DNA of 64,000 nucleotides. Source: Aphanothece saxicola GSE-SYN-MK-01-06B. Lineage in GTDB: Bacteria > Cyanobacteriota > Cyanobacteriia > PCC-6307 > Cyanobiaceae. Position numbers and translations under genes: made by a program. Each line of letters opens with the position of its first letter. The stretch's first letter is position 1. The notes beneath the pieces were generated by a model. The model saw only the letters and a list, made by a program, of their open reading frames with translations. It did not search any database and was not told the DNA's origin. The stretch lies in NCBI GenBank assembly GCA_019359745.1, contig JAHHGT010000003.1, positions 124,001 through 188,000 of the forward strand. The letters are read 5' to 3'. Shown here piece by piece: positions 37,421-46,695 of this stretch.

Positions 37421-40237
37421 GTGACACCTAAATTCTTATTGCATGTCCTCGCCGTCCGCAGTGGCGCACGACGCGGCCAATCAGGATTTTCAATGCTGGC
37501 AGGCATTCTGATCCTGCTGGCCATGGTGGCTGGAACGGTTGGATTAACCACGCTCACGGCCAACAATCTGCTGGGCAGTCGCAAGCAGGACACGCGCAGC
37601 GATGCCCTTTCTGTGGCGGAAGCTGGCGCCGACCAGGTCGTGGCGGTGCTCAACCAGGTGGAAAACCGCAAGATGCTGGTTTCCGGCCAAGGCATGAACC
37701 AATGGTCCACGGCTGATTTCACGAGCCCCTGCCGCGATAAGGACAACAAAACACCCGGAGCGCCCACGGCCACGGCCCGCAGTCTCGGCGACGGCCAGTT
37801 CCGCAATCTCGACAACCTGGTGGTCAACACCGGTGATCGACGTTTCGCCCTCAAGTCGGTCACCTTTGCTGCCGGTCAGCCCGGTAACGCCAACCGCCGC
37901 AGTGACTCAGCAACCACTGTGGCCGGATCGGGGATCACGGCCTCCACTGGGAGCTTCAGCCCTGATCTGATCAATCTTCAGGATCCCCCTGATACCTCCG
38001 GCACCAAGTTGCCCGGCTTCAACAAAGGCTTCATCACCCTCACGGTGGAAGGGCAGGTGATCCGGAATGGCGCGGTGCAATCCACCGCCACGGTGACGCG
38101 GGAGTTCGAAGTGCTTCCCAAATGCTGTGGGGCCTCGCTGGGTTCCGGCGGCTCTGGAGGACTGGCGGCTTCGAAGGGTTCTGACCCCACCCAGTCGCTG
38201 GGTGGCGAAAGCCGCTTCTGCGGCGTGGAGTTCGGCATGATCACCGGGCTCAATGGCGGGACGGTGTGGAGCAACGCCGCCAACGACCGTTTCACCAAAA
38301 GGGTCTCGTCCACGAAGGTCACCAGCATTCTCAACGTTCTCGGCATCGTCGCCAAGGACGGTGATCCTTTCGATCGGGCCTCCAACCGGGTGGTGCCCAA
38401 CAAGTTCTCCACCGCCATCCCCGACGTCTGCGACCCGGCGCGTTGGTTCGGCAGCTCGTCCGGCTGTGGCACGACATGGATCGGGCTGGCCAACGCCAGC
38501 CCCAGCGCCTTCTACGGCACCCAGGACGACATTCTCGGACGTTCCGTTTCAGGGATTCCGATCATTCCTTCGGCCATCACCTTGCCGACGATCGGTAGCC
38601 AGGTCACCGCTGGGAAGTATGCCTTCACCTGGTCCTCCACCGGTGGTCCTGCCCAGCGTGTCGACGCCACCGTTGATGGGGGCCAGCGCTATCCCACGCT
38701 GAATCCCTCCGGCAGCAGCGGCTTCAGGTACCGGTTCCGCACCCGCAACGACACCAGCCCGCCACAGATTGAGGTTTGCAATTCCTCGCCTACCACGATT
38801 GGAGGCACGGGCTCACCGTGCACGAACACCACCTGGACGAAGATCAGTGGCACCGCCGGCACGGTGGATAACTTGGAAAACTTCGCCGGAATGACGACAG
38901 GGACAACTGCCACCACCGCATTCAGATCCGGCTACAAAAATACCACCTCACATCCGAACTGGGTCAGTCTCGGCAGCAGTGGAGGCACCTGGCAGTGGTA
39001 TGGACTTGATAATAACAACAACGATACCAATTCCAGCACTGGAAATGTTCAGTTCGTCTCCACGTTTGGCGGGCAGGGATATATTCGGATCGGTAACACC
39101 ACCGGCACGATGACCGCCCAGCGAAATGGTCTTTGTCGTGCCGCCAACCTCAGCGGCAACCTCGGTCGCGCCACCCTGTCTTTCAAGCAGTCAGGAAGTT
39201 CTGCCGTCGATGCAACGGATGAGCTCTGGGTGCAGGTGAGCACGAGTGCGGGGACTGCGACAACGCAATGCACCGGCACAACGGCCCCCAACACAACCAG
39301 CGCAAACATCGCCACCAATTGGGTCACCGTGGCAAAGTTCCCTGGTTTGAACAGTGGCGCTAAAACCAGTGAAGTGACCAGAGTCGTCAGTCTCGCCGAT
39401 TACCAGAGTGCGACGACACGTATACGAATCATCAATGGATCCGCCACGACAACCGGCGAATTTCATGTGGTTGACGACATCAACCTTCGCCTGAGTGATT
39501 GGTGCGAATACTCCGCCTCCTCTCCTGCCTCGGCAGCGCCAGGTTTCCATTGCCTCGGCCCGATCTTCAACCTTGACCCCGTCGACAGCGGACTCACCGG
39601 GGGGTTCGTCACCATGGACGCCAGTGGGGGGCCGATCTCCTTCTACTACAACCGAACGGATGACCTGAGGGGGGCGTCCTACACCACGGCCAAGCCTGCC
39701 AACAGCAGCAGTCCTCTGGTCACGATCGGCGCTTCCGCTGCCATTGAACTGGTGAAGTGTGCCGGCGGCCCCATCAACACCTGCACCACACCCGTGCCGG
39801 AAACCGAGGTGGCCCTGGTGGGTGACCCGGACAACCTCAACTTCTTTGGTCGCGATTCCGGGCAGCTGCAGGTGGTGCGCTTCGGCATTCTGCCCTCCGG
39901 TTCCGGCAGCACAACAACAGGCCGCATCGCCGGGGCCTGGTTTTACATGCCGGTGGGCTATTTCGAAATGCGCACCTTTGGCTGCGAGGGCTATCCCAAC
40001 GCCTCCTCAGCCCAGCAGGCGATCTTCAACAGTGACGACGGCTGGATCTTCAGTGGCCGCATCTGGACCCAGTCCTTCAAGCCCTGCGGCGATGTGCACA
40101 TCAGGGTCCCGCCCTCTTCCGCCTCCAACCTGGGCGCGGTGATTGCCGCCAGCTCCCTGCTCGACGACATCAACTTCGTGCCCTGGGTGGGTGAAGACTG
40201 GGTGGCGCGCAGTGTCACCAACTCCCGCCCCTACTGA
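37421..40237 (+). CDS. Large PilX-like pilus protein, cassette A gene 1
   Basis: A 938-residue protein with a type IV prepilin-like start: a basic leader, then SGFSMLAGILILLAMVAG (cleavage after Gly22), lacking Glu5 as in PilX-class pilins. After the N-terminal helix (KQDTRSDALSVAEAGADQVVAVLN) comes a very long Ser/Thr/Asn-rich region with paired cysteines. A lectin-like beta domain near 480-690 (VNTRSYN-style strands, WYGLDNNNN) is suggestive only. The last 80 residues (FYMPVGYFEMRTFGCEG...GRIWTQSFKPCGD) resemble the end of the cassette B homologue. It starts at GTG and is followed four bases later by gene 2. Confidence 0.8.
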   Translation: MTPKFLLHVLAVRSGARRGQSGFSMLAGILILLAMVAGTVGLTTLTANNLLGSRKQDTRSDALSVAEAGADQVVAVLNQVENRKMLVSGQGMNQWSTADFTSPCRDKDNKTPGAPTATARSLGDGQFRNLDNLVVNTGDRRFALKSVTFAAGQPGNANRRSDSATTVAGSGITASTGSFSPDLINLQDPPDTSGTKLPGFNKGFITLTVEGQVIRNGAVQSTATVTREFEVLPKCCGASLGSGGSGGLAASKGSDPTQSLGGESRFCGVEFGMITGLNGGTVWSNAANDRFTKRVSSTKVTSILNVLGIVAKDGDPFDRASNRVVPNKFSTAIPDVCDPARWFGSSSGCGTTWIGLANASPSAFYGTQDDILGRSVSGIPIIPSAITLPTIGSQVTAGKYAFTWSSTGGPAQRVDATVDGGQRYPTLNPSGSSGFRYRFRTRNDTSPPQIEVCNSSPTTIGGTGSPCTNTTWTKISGTAGTVDNLENFAGMTTGTTATTAFRSGYKNTTSHPNWVSLGSSGGTWQWYGLDNNNNDTNSSTGNVQFVSTFGGQGYIRIGNTTGTMTAQRNGLCRAANLSGNLGRATLSFKQSGSSAVDATDELWVQVSTSAGTATTQCTGTTAPNTTSANIATNWVTVAKFPGLNSGAKTSEVTRVVSLADYQSATTRIRIINGSATTTGEFHVVDDINLRLSDWCEYSASSPASAAPGFHCLGPIFNLDPVDSGLTGGFVTMDASGGPISFYYNRTDDLRGASYTTAKPANSSSPLVTIGASAAIELVKCAGGPINTCTTPVPETEVALVGDPDNLNFFGRDSGQLQVVRFGILPSGSGSTTTGRIAGAWFYMPVGYFEMRTFGCEGYPNASSAQQAIFNSDDGWIFSGRIWTQSFKPCGDVHIRVPPSSASNLGAVIAASSLLDDINFVPWVGEDWVARSVTNSRPY

Positions 40238-40241
40238 CCCC

Positions 40242-40877
40242 TTGAAGCGCTCTTCACCTACGGATACTCTGGGTTTCACCATTGTTGAACCGCTGGTCCT
40301 GCTTGTGATGCTCCTGATCGTGAGTGCGGGTACATCCGTGCTCATCGAAAGCATCAACCGCAATTCCGTCAATGCACGCCAGCAGATCAAGGTGAGCGAA
40401 GACATCGAATCTGACATCGCCGTGGTGCGCGGGGTGGCCGACCGCCTCACCTGTTGCTCCGGCACCTGCCTGGTGGCCACGATCAATGCCGCCGACGGCC
40501 TGGCCACTTTCCCCTCGGTCGATACGGGCACGGCCACGTCCTCCTGTGCCACCACCAACCCCCGCAGCAGCGCCTTCTTCTTCCCCACCCGCGACGACAC
40601 CACCACCACCGCCCCGATCGCCCCCTCCAGCTCAGCGCGGGAGCCCGATGCGGTGACTGAACTCTGCGCCAACAACACTGTGACCTCGCCGGTGATGACG
40701 CCGCTCCTGACGGCTGTCAATGCGCTGCCCAATCCCCTGGCGGCCCGGAACATCAACCGGGTCGTCACCATCCAGCCCAACAAGGTGCTGCGGGTGATCT
40801 ACCGGGAGACGGTGCCCGCCAACAGGGATCTACGGCTGATCAGCATCGTGCCACCCATGGCCAACTTCTGCACCTGA
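40242..40877 (+). CDS. Prepilin-like protein (PilV/PilW class), cassette A gene 2
   Basis: A 211-residue protein with a short leader and TLGFTIVEPLVLLVMLLIVSAG, a prepilin peptidase site (Gly|Phe) with Glu5. I chose TTG 40242, four bases after gene 1; a longer frame would overlap it. The mature part has cysteine-containing motifs DRLTCCSGTC and a closing ISIVPPMANFCT that match gene 2 of cassette B (DRYTCSSGVC...VPTTVAWCP). Probably a minor pilin assembled in the inner membrane. Confidence 0.82.
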   Translation: MKRSSPTDTLGFTIVEPLVLLVMLLIVSAGTSVLIESINRNSVNARQQIKVSEDIESDIAVVRGVADRLTCCSGTCLVATINAADGLATFPSVDTGTATSSCATTNPRSSAFFFPTRDDTTTTAPIAPSSSAREPDAVTELCANNTVTSPVMTPLLTAVNALPNPLAARNINRVVTIQPNKVLRVIYRETVPANRDLRLISIVPPMANFCT

Positions 40878-41470
40878 TGGCCCACCTCTCGTCCTGTGAA
40901 TCCCGTTGCGGGCCTCCCCGTTCGAGGAGTGCTGGCTTCACCACCATGGAGATCATGGTCACCGTGGCGGTTCTCGGTGTCGTGGCGGCCGTCGTGGTTC
41001 CTGCGAATCAGGAGAACTGGCGGCGGGAGCGGGTCAATGCCGCCGCCCTGGAGCTCACCTCCTGGCTCGAGGTGATTGCGCGGACGCCGGACCAGACCGC
41101 CACCAACTGCACCGTCACGATCACAACGGGAGCCAACCGGGCGGCTGGAGCCACGCTGGCCACGGTGGCCCCCACCACCTGCGCCCCCGAAAGCACCCTG
41201 CGGTTGCCAGGCGCTGTGCTGGGTAACGCCACTTACAGCGTGGGAGCATCCGCCACGAGCATCACCTTCACGCCGCGGGGGGCGATCTCCATCGATGGGG
41301 TGGGAACTGCCGTGGCCAACAATGTTCAGGTGCGGATCAGCATTGATGGCCTGGCGCCCCTGCGCTGCGTCCAGCTCACCGGCTTGCTGGGCCTCATGCG
41401 GCTGGGGAATAACAACTCCACCGGGAATGTCGCCACCGCCTGCGACGCCAGCCAATTCAACCGAGCATGA
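40877..41470 (+). CDS. GspH/FimT-type minor pilin, cassette A gene 3
   Basis: A 197-residue prepilin with SAGFTTMEIMVTVAVLGVVAAVVVP, cleaved after Gly20. The mature region shares NWRRERVNAAALELTSWLEV, FTPRG and PLRCVQL with gene 3 of cassette B (46108-46695), so the two are clear paralogues. Pseudopilins of this class prime or cap the pilus fibre. The ATG shares one base with the previous stop (TGATG). Confidence 0.9.
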   Translation: MAHLSSCESRCGPPRSRSAGFTTMEIMVTVAVLGVVAAVVVPANQENWRRERVNAAALELTSWLEVIARTPDQTATNCTVTITTGANRAAGATLATVAPTTCAPESTLRLPGAVLGNATYSVGASATSITFTPRGAISIDGVGTAVANNVQVRISIDGLAPLRCVQLTGLLGLMRLGNNNSTGNVATACDASQFNRA

Positions 41471-42117
41471 CCATGCATCGCCGTTCCCAGCCCACGTCCC
41501 CAGGGTTCACCCTGGTGGAGCTCCTGGTCGGGGTGGTGGTGGGGGGAATCGCCCTGGCGTCGATCGCCAACGTGGCTGTCAGCCACGTCCGTACCACCAA
41601 CAGGGTGACCTGGAACACCCAGGCTCAGCGGGACATCGCCAAGATCAATTCCTTCCTGGCCGTTGAATCACGGGAAGCCTGCGCCTTCTCCGCCGCCGCC
41701 GCGGCCCCCGCAGGCTGGACCAACACGAACACGCCGATGCCCACCCCTTCCCCCTGCACAACGCCACCCTGCGCCACGGCCGCCGGCACCGAATTGCGGC
41801 TGCTGGTGCCCTTCAGCACCGGCGTCAACGCGGCACCGATCCCGAGGGTGATTCGTTTCTACACCGCCCTGAATGCCACCACCGGACGGACGGAGTTGCG
41901 CCGCGATGGGCCCCGCATTCTCATCAATGGCCGGCTTGATTCCACGACGGCCAACGACAATGCCGTGCTGATCGATGGGGTGAACACGTTCACGACCAGC
42001 GTTTCCGCCGATTGCCGCACCGCCAACCTCCAGCTGAGCCTCGATGTTCCCAACGGCGGCGGCACCACCCCCCTGGAACCGATCACCCTCTCCACCGGTG
42101 TGCGGATGTTCTCCTAG
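41467..42117 (+). CDS. PilW-like minor pilin, cassette A gene 4
   Basis: A 216-residue prepilin with SPGFTLVELLVGVVVGGIALASI, cleaved after Gly13. Its N-terminal helix continues with TQAQRDIAKINSFLAVESREAC. The C-terminal part is Thr/Asn-rich, with a short proline-rich cysteine cluster (PTPSPCTTPPC). It overlaps gene 3 by four bases (ATGA) and lies 9 bases before the methyltransferase gene, so the latter is in the same operon. Confidence 0.88.
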   Translation: MTMHRRSQPTSPGFTLVELLVGVVVGGIALASIANVAVSHVRTTNRVTWNTQAQRDIAKINSFLAVESREACAFSAAAAAPAGWTNTNTPMPTPSPCTTPPCATAAGTELRLLVPFSTGVNAAPIPRVIRFYTALNATTGRTELRRDGPRILINGRLDSTTANDNAVLIDGVNTFTTSVSADCRTANLQLSLDVPNGGGTTPLEPITLSTGVRMFS

Positions 42118-42126
42118 GGCACAGTC

Positions 42127-43728
42127 ATGGCCTGGGACCACGGGTACTACTCCCACTCCACCTACAGCAGTGGCTTTTTTCGGGAGTTGGCCCCGAGCTG
42201 GCTGGACTTCGCTGCCCTGATCAAGGGGCACTCACCTCCCCGCAGCGAAGAAGGCCAGCCTTTCCATTACCTCGAGCTCGGCTGCGGCATGGGCTTCGGC
42301 CTGTGTTTGCAGGCCGCCCTCCATCCGGAGGGCACGTTCCTCGGCATCGACTTCAATCCCGATCACATCAGCCATGCCGAGGGGCTGCGCCGCCGCTTGG
42401 CTCTCACCAATGTGCGCTTTCTCGAGGCTGATTTCGTCGCCCTGGCGGCCGATCCCGCCCCCCTGGGGCCCGCGCCGGCCTTCGGTGGTGGCTACCAGTA
42501 CGTCGTCGCCCACGGCATCGCCACCTGGGTCCGTGAGCCGGTGCAGCACGCCTTGTTCGCCGTCGCGTCCGCAGCCCTGCGGCCGGCCGGATTGTTCTAT
42601 TGCTCCTACAACACCCAGCCTGGCTGGTTGGGGCGTACGACATTCCAGAAGCTGTACGCCCTGGAGCGCAGCCGGGCCGATCCAGCGGATCCAAGGGCAC
42701 CCCTGCGCCGTGCGATCGCCGGACTGCGGGAGCTGCTCGGCACGGCTGAACAGCCCTCAGCCCTGAGGCATGCCATTCCCTTGCTGGAGGACGATCTGGC
42801 CGGGCTTGACCCTGAGCAGTTCGATTACCTCTGCGGTGAGTTCGCCAACGACGGCTGGCAGCCCCTTTACGTGGCCGACCTGCACCAACGTTGCCAGGCC
42901 CACAAGCTGCATCCCCTCGGCAGCGCCACCCTGCCGGAGTCCTTTGAGCAGCTGCTGGCCCCCTCGTTGAAGGGCCTGATCTTCGCGGAGGTCAATCCGT
43001 TGATCCGCCAGACCATGATCGACCTGGCCACCCACAAGTCGTTCCGCCGCGATGTCTTCGTCAAGGGGCTCGACCCCCTCACGCTGCAGGACGCGGAGCA
43101 GCGGATCGGTGGCCTGGGCCTGATGCCTTTGCAGCCGCCGCTGTCGCCTGGGCAGGAAGCAGAACCGTTCACCTTTGCCACCAGCTTCGGCAAGGTTCAA
43201 GGGGATCCGGCCGTTTATGGGCCGATCGCCGATCGGCTGGCGGCAGGGGCTTGCACGATCTCTGAACTGCAGGACCTCAGTGGTCAGTCGACCGCGGAAC
43301 TGCTGATGATCCTGTCCTTGTTCCTCGATGCCGGCTGGATCGGCTTCCATCGCGGTCGCCTGGCCAACGCCGGCAAGTTGATGGCCCAGGCCCAGCGCTG
43401 CAACGTCGTGTTGATGGACCTGATCGCCGGTGGGCGTCCCTACGCCTCCCTGCTGCTGCCTGAGGTGGGTACGGCCCTGTCCGTCACTCTCGTCGATGTG
43501 CTGATTCACAAAGCCATCGCCGAAGGCCTCCAGGACCCGATGCTCAGCACCTGCGTGCTGATGGGGCTGGAGCAGATGGGTGTGCACCTGTTGGCGTCCG
43601 ACAAGAGCCCGATCAGCGACCCCGAAGCCCAGCTGGAACGGCTGGGCACGCTCATCACCGACTTCCGTGAGCGCCGCTTACCCATCCTGCAGCGCCTGGG
43701 GGCCCTGCCTAAGCCGAAGCGGCGCTGA
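42127..43728 (+). CDS. SAM methyltransferase with methyltransferase-regulatory domain
   Basis: A 533-residue protein. The N-terminal class I methyltransferase fold has YLELGCGMGFG (near 48-58), FLGIDFNPDHI and VVAHGIATWV, followed by YCSYNTQPGW. This combination, plus the central ATLPES...IFAEVNPLIRQTMIDL and FVKGLDPL segments, matches the methyltransferase-regulatory-domain family (PF10119-like). Known members are linked to surface structures, but the substrate is not established. It is translationally close to cassette A (9-base gap) and overlaps the convergent serS gene by 20 bases. A pilin or pilus-glycan substrate is only an inference from position. Confidence 0.82.
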   Translation: MAWDHGYYSHSTYSSGFFRELAPSWLDFAALIKGHSPPRSEEGQPFHYLELGCGMGFGLCLQAALHPEGTFLGIDFNPDHISHAEGLRRRLALTNVRFLEADFVALAADPAPLGPAPAFGGGYQYVVAHGIATWVREPVQHALFAVASAALRPAGLFYCSYNTQPGWLGRTTFQKLYALERSRADPADPRAPLRRAIAGLRELLGTAEQPSALRHAIPLLEDDLAGLDPEQFDYLCGEFANDGWQPLYVADLHQRCQAHKLHPLGSATLPESFEQLLAPSLKGLIFAEVNPLIRQTMIDLATHKSFRRDVFVKGLDPLTLQDAEQRIGGLGLMPLQPPLSPGQEAEPFTFATSFGKVQGDPAVYGPIADRLAAGACTISELQDLSGQSTAELLMILSLFLDAGWIGFHRGRLANAGKLMAQAQRCNVVLMDLIAGGRPYASLLLPEVGTALSVTLVDVLIHKAIAEGLQDPMLSTCVLMGLEQMGVHLLASDKSPISDPEAQLERLGTLITDFRERRLPILQRLGALPKPKRR

Positions 43729-45001
43729 TCGCCTCTGCTCCGAAGTAAGGCACCAGTGCCTGGGGCAGCCTGACGCTGCCGTCCGCCTGCTGGCCCGCCT
43801 CGAGCAGGGCGGCCATGGTGCGGCCCACGGCCAGGCCGCTGCCGTTGAGGGTGTGCAGCAGGCGGGTGGTCTTGCCGTCGCGGAAGCGGATCGAGGCGCG
43901 GCGGGCCTGGAAATCGCCGCAGGTGCTGCAGCTGGAGATCTCCCGGTAGGTGCCGGCCCCCGCCAGCCACACCTCCAGGTCGTAGGTGCGAACGGCGGAA
44001 AAGCCCAGATCGCCGGTGCACAGCTCCAGGCGCCGGTAGGGCAGCTCCAGGGCCTCGAGAATCGCCTCGGCATCACCGGTGAGCTGCTCATGGGCGGCTT
44101 CCGAGTCTTCGGGGCGGCAGAACCAGTAGAGCTCCACCTTGTTGAACTGGTGCAGGCGGATCAGGCCCCGGGTGTCGCGGCCGTAGGAGCCGGCCTCGCG
44201 GCGGAAGCAGGGGGTGTAGGCGGCGTATTTCAGGGGCAACTGCTCGGCGGTGAGCACTTCGCCGCGGTGCAGGGACGTCACCGGCACCTCGGCGGTGGGG
44301 GTGAGCCAGAGGTCGTCCTCGGCGCAGCGGAAGCTTTCCTCGGCGAACTTCGGCAGCTGGCCGGAGGCGGTGAGGCTGGCGGTGTTGACCAGGATCGGCG
44401 GCAGCACCTCGGTGTAACCCCGTTGGCTGTGGCGATCGAGCATGAAGCTGATCAGGGCCCGCTCCAGCCGGGCCCCCTGCCCCAGCAACGTCACGAAACG
44501 GCTCTGGGCGATGCGCACCGAGCGCTCGGTGTCGACGATGCCCAGCCGCTCGGCGATCTGCCAGTGCTCCTGGAGCTCCTCGCCGCCGGCGGGACGGCGC
44601 GGGGTGCCCCAGCGCTTCACCTCCACGTTGTCGGCCTCGCTGCGGCCGGTGGGGCAGAGGGGCGAAGGCAGGTTGGGCAGCACCATCAGCTGCTCCAGCA
44701 GCTGCGTCTCAATCCCCTTCTCCTGGTCTTCCAGCTCCGCCACCTGTTGCTTGATGCGGTTGCCCTGCTCCCGCAGTTCCTTCACCTCCTCCCCGCCCGG
44801 GGCGGCTCCGGCCCGGATCCGCTCGCCCACCTCGCGGCCGATGCGGTTGCCCTCCGCCTGCAGCTCACTGCGCCGCTGTTCGAGATCGCGGGCCTCGAGG
44901 GCCAGTTGCTGCAGACCGGAGAGGTCGGTGGCCAGCCCGCGCCGCGCCAAGGGGGCGGTGATCAGCGTCGGGTCGTTGCGCAGCAGGCGCTGATCCAGCA
45001 C
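43709..45001 (-). CDS. serS: Seryl-tRNA synthetase
   Basis: A 430-residue class II synthetase. The N-terminal long coiled coil binds the tRNA-Ser extra arm (about 30-105). Motif 2 is readable in CFRREAGSYGRDTRGLIRLHQFNKVE and motif 3 near LNGSGLAVGRTMAALLE. GTG 45001 gives the standard MLDQRLLRNDP start. It lies 26 bases after the lipoprotein gene at the end of pilin cassette B, so part of its transcription may come from that operon. Confidence 0.97.
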   Translation of the reverse strand: MLDQRLLRNDPTLITAPLARRGLATDLSGLQQLALEARDLEQRRSELQAEGNRIGREVGERIRAGAAPGGEEVKELREQGNRIKQQVAELEDQEKGIETQLLEQLMVLPNLPSPLCPTGRSEADNVEVKRWGTPRRPAGGEELQEHWQIAERLGIVDTERSVRIAQSRFVTLLGQGARLERALISFMLDRHSQRGYTEVLPPILVNTASLTASGQLPKFAEESFRCAEDDLWLTPTAEVPVTSLHRGEVLTAEQLPLKYAAYTPCFRREAGSYGRDTRGLIRLHQFNKVELYWFCRPEDSEAAHEQLTGDAEAILEALELPYRRLELCTGDLGFSAVRTYDLEVWLAGAGTYREISSCSTCGDFQARRASIRFRDGKTTRLLHTLNGSGLAVGRTMAALLEAGQQADGSVRLPQALVPYFGAEAISAASA

Positions 45002-45027
45002 GGGAGGGCCATCGTCTTCGGGGCAGC

Positions 45028-45558
45028 CTACGGACCGGGCGTTCCCTCCAGCACGTGGCGATCGCAGCGGCTGTAGGCCTCGGCGGCGGTGGGCAGCAGG
45101 TCCATGCCGTTGCGGATCTGCGGCGGCAGCAGCCGCTCCAGTTCCGCCAGCGCGGTGTCGTAGGCCTGCTGGGCGGCGCGGAGCTCCTCGCTCCCCAGGG
45201 CATAGCTCTTGGAGGCCAGCATCAGCGGCTTGGCGGCGTTGGTGAGCCGGGCTGAAGCGGCCTGCACGTCCTCCTGGTGCACCCGGCAGTAGCGGTAACG
45301 ATCGATGGGTGCCGCGGCCGGCGGAGCCGCCACCACGACCGGAGGGCTGGCCGGCGCCGGCGGTGTCCTGCGGTCCTTGAGGGCGGCGGCCAGGCAGGCG
45401 GCATTGCGTTGCAGGGCCTCTTCCGGGCTGGCGGCGCTTTCGGACGCACTGCGGCAGGCCGCCCGCTGCTCGTCGCTCACCACGACCGGGGTTCGTTGGC
45501 AGCCGATCAACAGCAGGGGCAGCAGCAGTGGCAGCAGGACAGGACAGCGGCGACGCAT
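45028..45558 (-). CDS. Predicted lipoprotein downstream of pilin cassette B
   Basis: A 176-residue protein with a lipoprotein signal (LLLPLLLIGC, lipid-modified Cys near residue 20). The mature part has several cysteines, a Pro/Ala-rich linker (PPAPASPPVVVAAPPAAAP) and a helical C terminus (SYALGSEELRAAQQAYDTALAELERLLPP). I recognise no family. It lies 11 bases after the last pilin gene of cassette B, so it may serve the pilus, for instance as a pilotin-like lipoprotein, but this is only by position. Confidence 0.7.
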   Translation of the reverse strand: MRRRCPVLLPLLLPLLLIGCQRTPVVVSDEQRAACRSASESAASPEEALQRNAACLAAALKDRRTPPAPASPPVVVAAPPAAAPIDRYRYCRVHQEDVQAASARLTNAAKPLMLASKSYALGSEELRAAQQAYDTALAELERLLPPQIRNGMDLLPTAAEAYSRCDRHVLEGTPGP

Positions 45559-45569
45559 CGGGGTGGCGT

Positions 45570-46103
45570 TCAGGGGTAGCTGGAGGTGCGCGAGCGACTG
45601 GAGCTGGACAGCCCCGTGAACGACGCCCCCAGCCCATCGCTGAGGGCCAGGGTGTAGGAGGGCTCCCGGCTGTTGGTGATCGCGGGGGCGAAGGAATCCA
45701 CGTTGGTGAGCAGCACGGCCGCCACGTTGGGGGTGCCGGGGGTGAGATTCAAGGTGCCGTTGTCGTTGATGGGCGGGCCCGATCGGGTCAGGGTGCGGCT
45801 GCCGCCATCGAAGGTGTAGGTGATCGTCTGGCCGCCCGAGAGCGTAAGGGTGAGGGAGGTGCCGGACACGGCGGCCGCCGAGGCGGATTCGGTGATTTCA
45901 GCGTCGAGCAGGTGGTTGATGCGGCCCCAGTGGTCCTGCAGGCGCCGGACCGATTCCTGCTGGGCGGAGACCCGGATCTGGGTCACCATCACATTGCTGC
46001 CGGTGGCGAAGATCACGCCCATGATCAGGGAGGTGATCAGCAGCTCCACCAAGGTGAAGCCCCGCTGTCGCTGACGCTTGAGACGGGTGGTGAGGTGGTT
46101 CAT
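45570..46103 (-). CDS. PilW-like minor pilin, cassette B gene 4
   Basis: A 177-residue prepilin with RQRGFTLVELLITSLIMGVIFATG, cleaved after Gly15. The following helix (VSAQQESVRRLQDHWGRINHLLDAEITES) corresponds to cassette A gene 4. The C-terminal part is short and Ser-rich, ending in SSSSRSRTSSYP. It is four bases downstream of gene 3. Confidence 0.88.
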   Translation of the reverse strand: MNHLTTRLKRQRQRGFTLVELLITSLIMGVIFATGSNVMVTQIRVSAQQESVRRLQDHWGRINHLLDAEITESASAAAVSGTSLTLTLSGGQTITYTFDGGSRTLTRSGPPINDNGTLNLTPGTPNVAAVLLTNVDSFAPAITNSREPSYTLALSDGLGASFTGLSSSSRSRTSSYP

Positions 46104-46107
46104 GGCG

Positions 46108-46695
46108 TCAGAGGGTTCCGCCGTAGCTGTTGTCGGGACAGGTGCCGCCGCTGGAATTGCTGGCGCCGACGCTGATCAGGCCGAGGCCTTCGGAGATGCG
46201 GACGCAGCGCAGCGGGCCGCTGGTGCCCGTCAGGGAGATCTTGATCACGATCGGGCTGGTGAGCTGGGTGTTGGCGGCCGCCGCGTTGACCGTGCCGCGG
46301 GGGGTGAACTTGAAGCTGGTGCTGCCACCGGGCGCAATGACGTAGGTGGAGCTGCCCAGGGTGCCGCTGATCTGCAAGGGCTGGCCGGTGAGGCAGTTGT
46401 TGGCGATGGTGGGGTTGGCGTTGGTCGCGTTGGAGAGCAGTTCCGAGGCGGTGGCCAGGGTGGCGCCGGCCGCCAGGCTGCCGCCGCTGATGGTCACCTG
46501 ACAGGCATTGCCCTTGAGGGAGGTGCGCCGCACCGTTTCCAGCCAGCCCGCCAGTTCGGTGGCCACCGCGTTCACCCGCTCCCGCCGCCATTCGTTGCCG
46601 GAGGCATGGATCCCGACGATCGAAAGAATCCCCACCACGGCCGCCACCACGGTGAGTTCGATCAGGCTGAATCCGGCGCTGGAGGTGTGTTTCAT
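46108..46695 (-). CDS. GspH/FimT-type minor pilin, cassette B gene 3
   Basis: A 195-residue prepilin with SSAGFSLIELTVVAAVVGILSIVG, cleaved after Gly8, a very short leader. EWRRERVNAVATELAGWLE, FKFTPRG and GPLRCVRISEGLGL are shared with cassette A gene 3, often identically. The C terminus has a CPDNSYGGTL end in place of the A copy's CDASQFNRA. The ATG at 46695 shares one base with the gene 2 stop (TGATG). Confidence 0.9.
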   Translation of the reverse strand: MKHTSSAGFSLIELTVVAAVVGILSIVGIHASGNEWRRERVNAVATELAGWLETVRRTSLKGNACQVTISGGSLAAGATLATASELLSNATNANPTIANNCLTGQPLQISGTLGSSTYVIAPGGSTSFKFTPRGTVNAAAANTQLTSPIVIKISLTGTSGPLRCVRISEGLGLISVGASNSSGGTCPDNSYGGTL

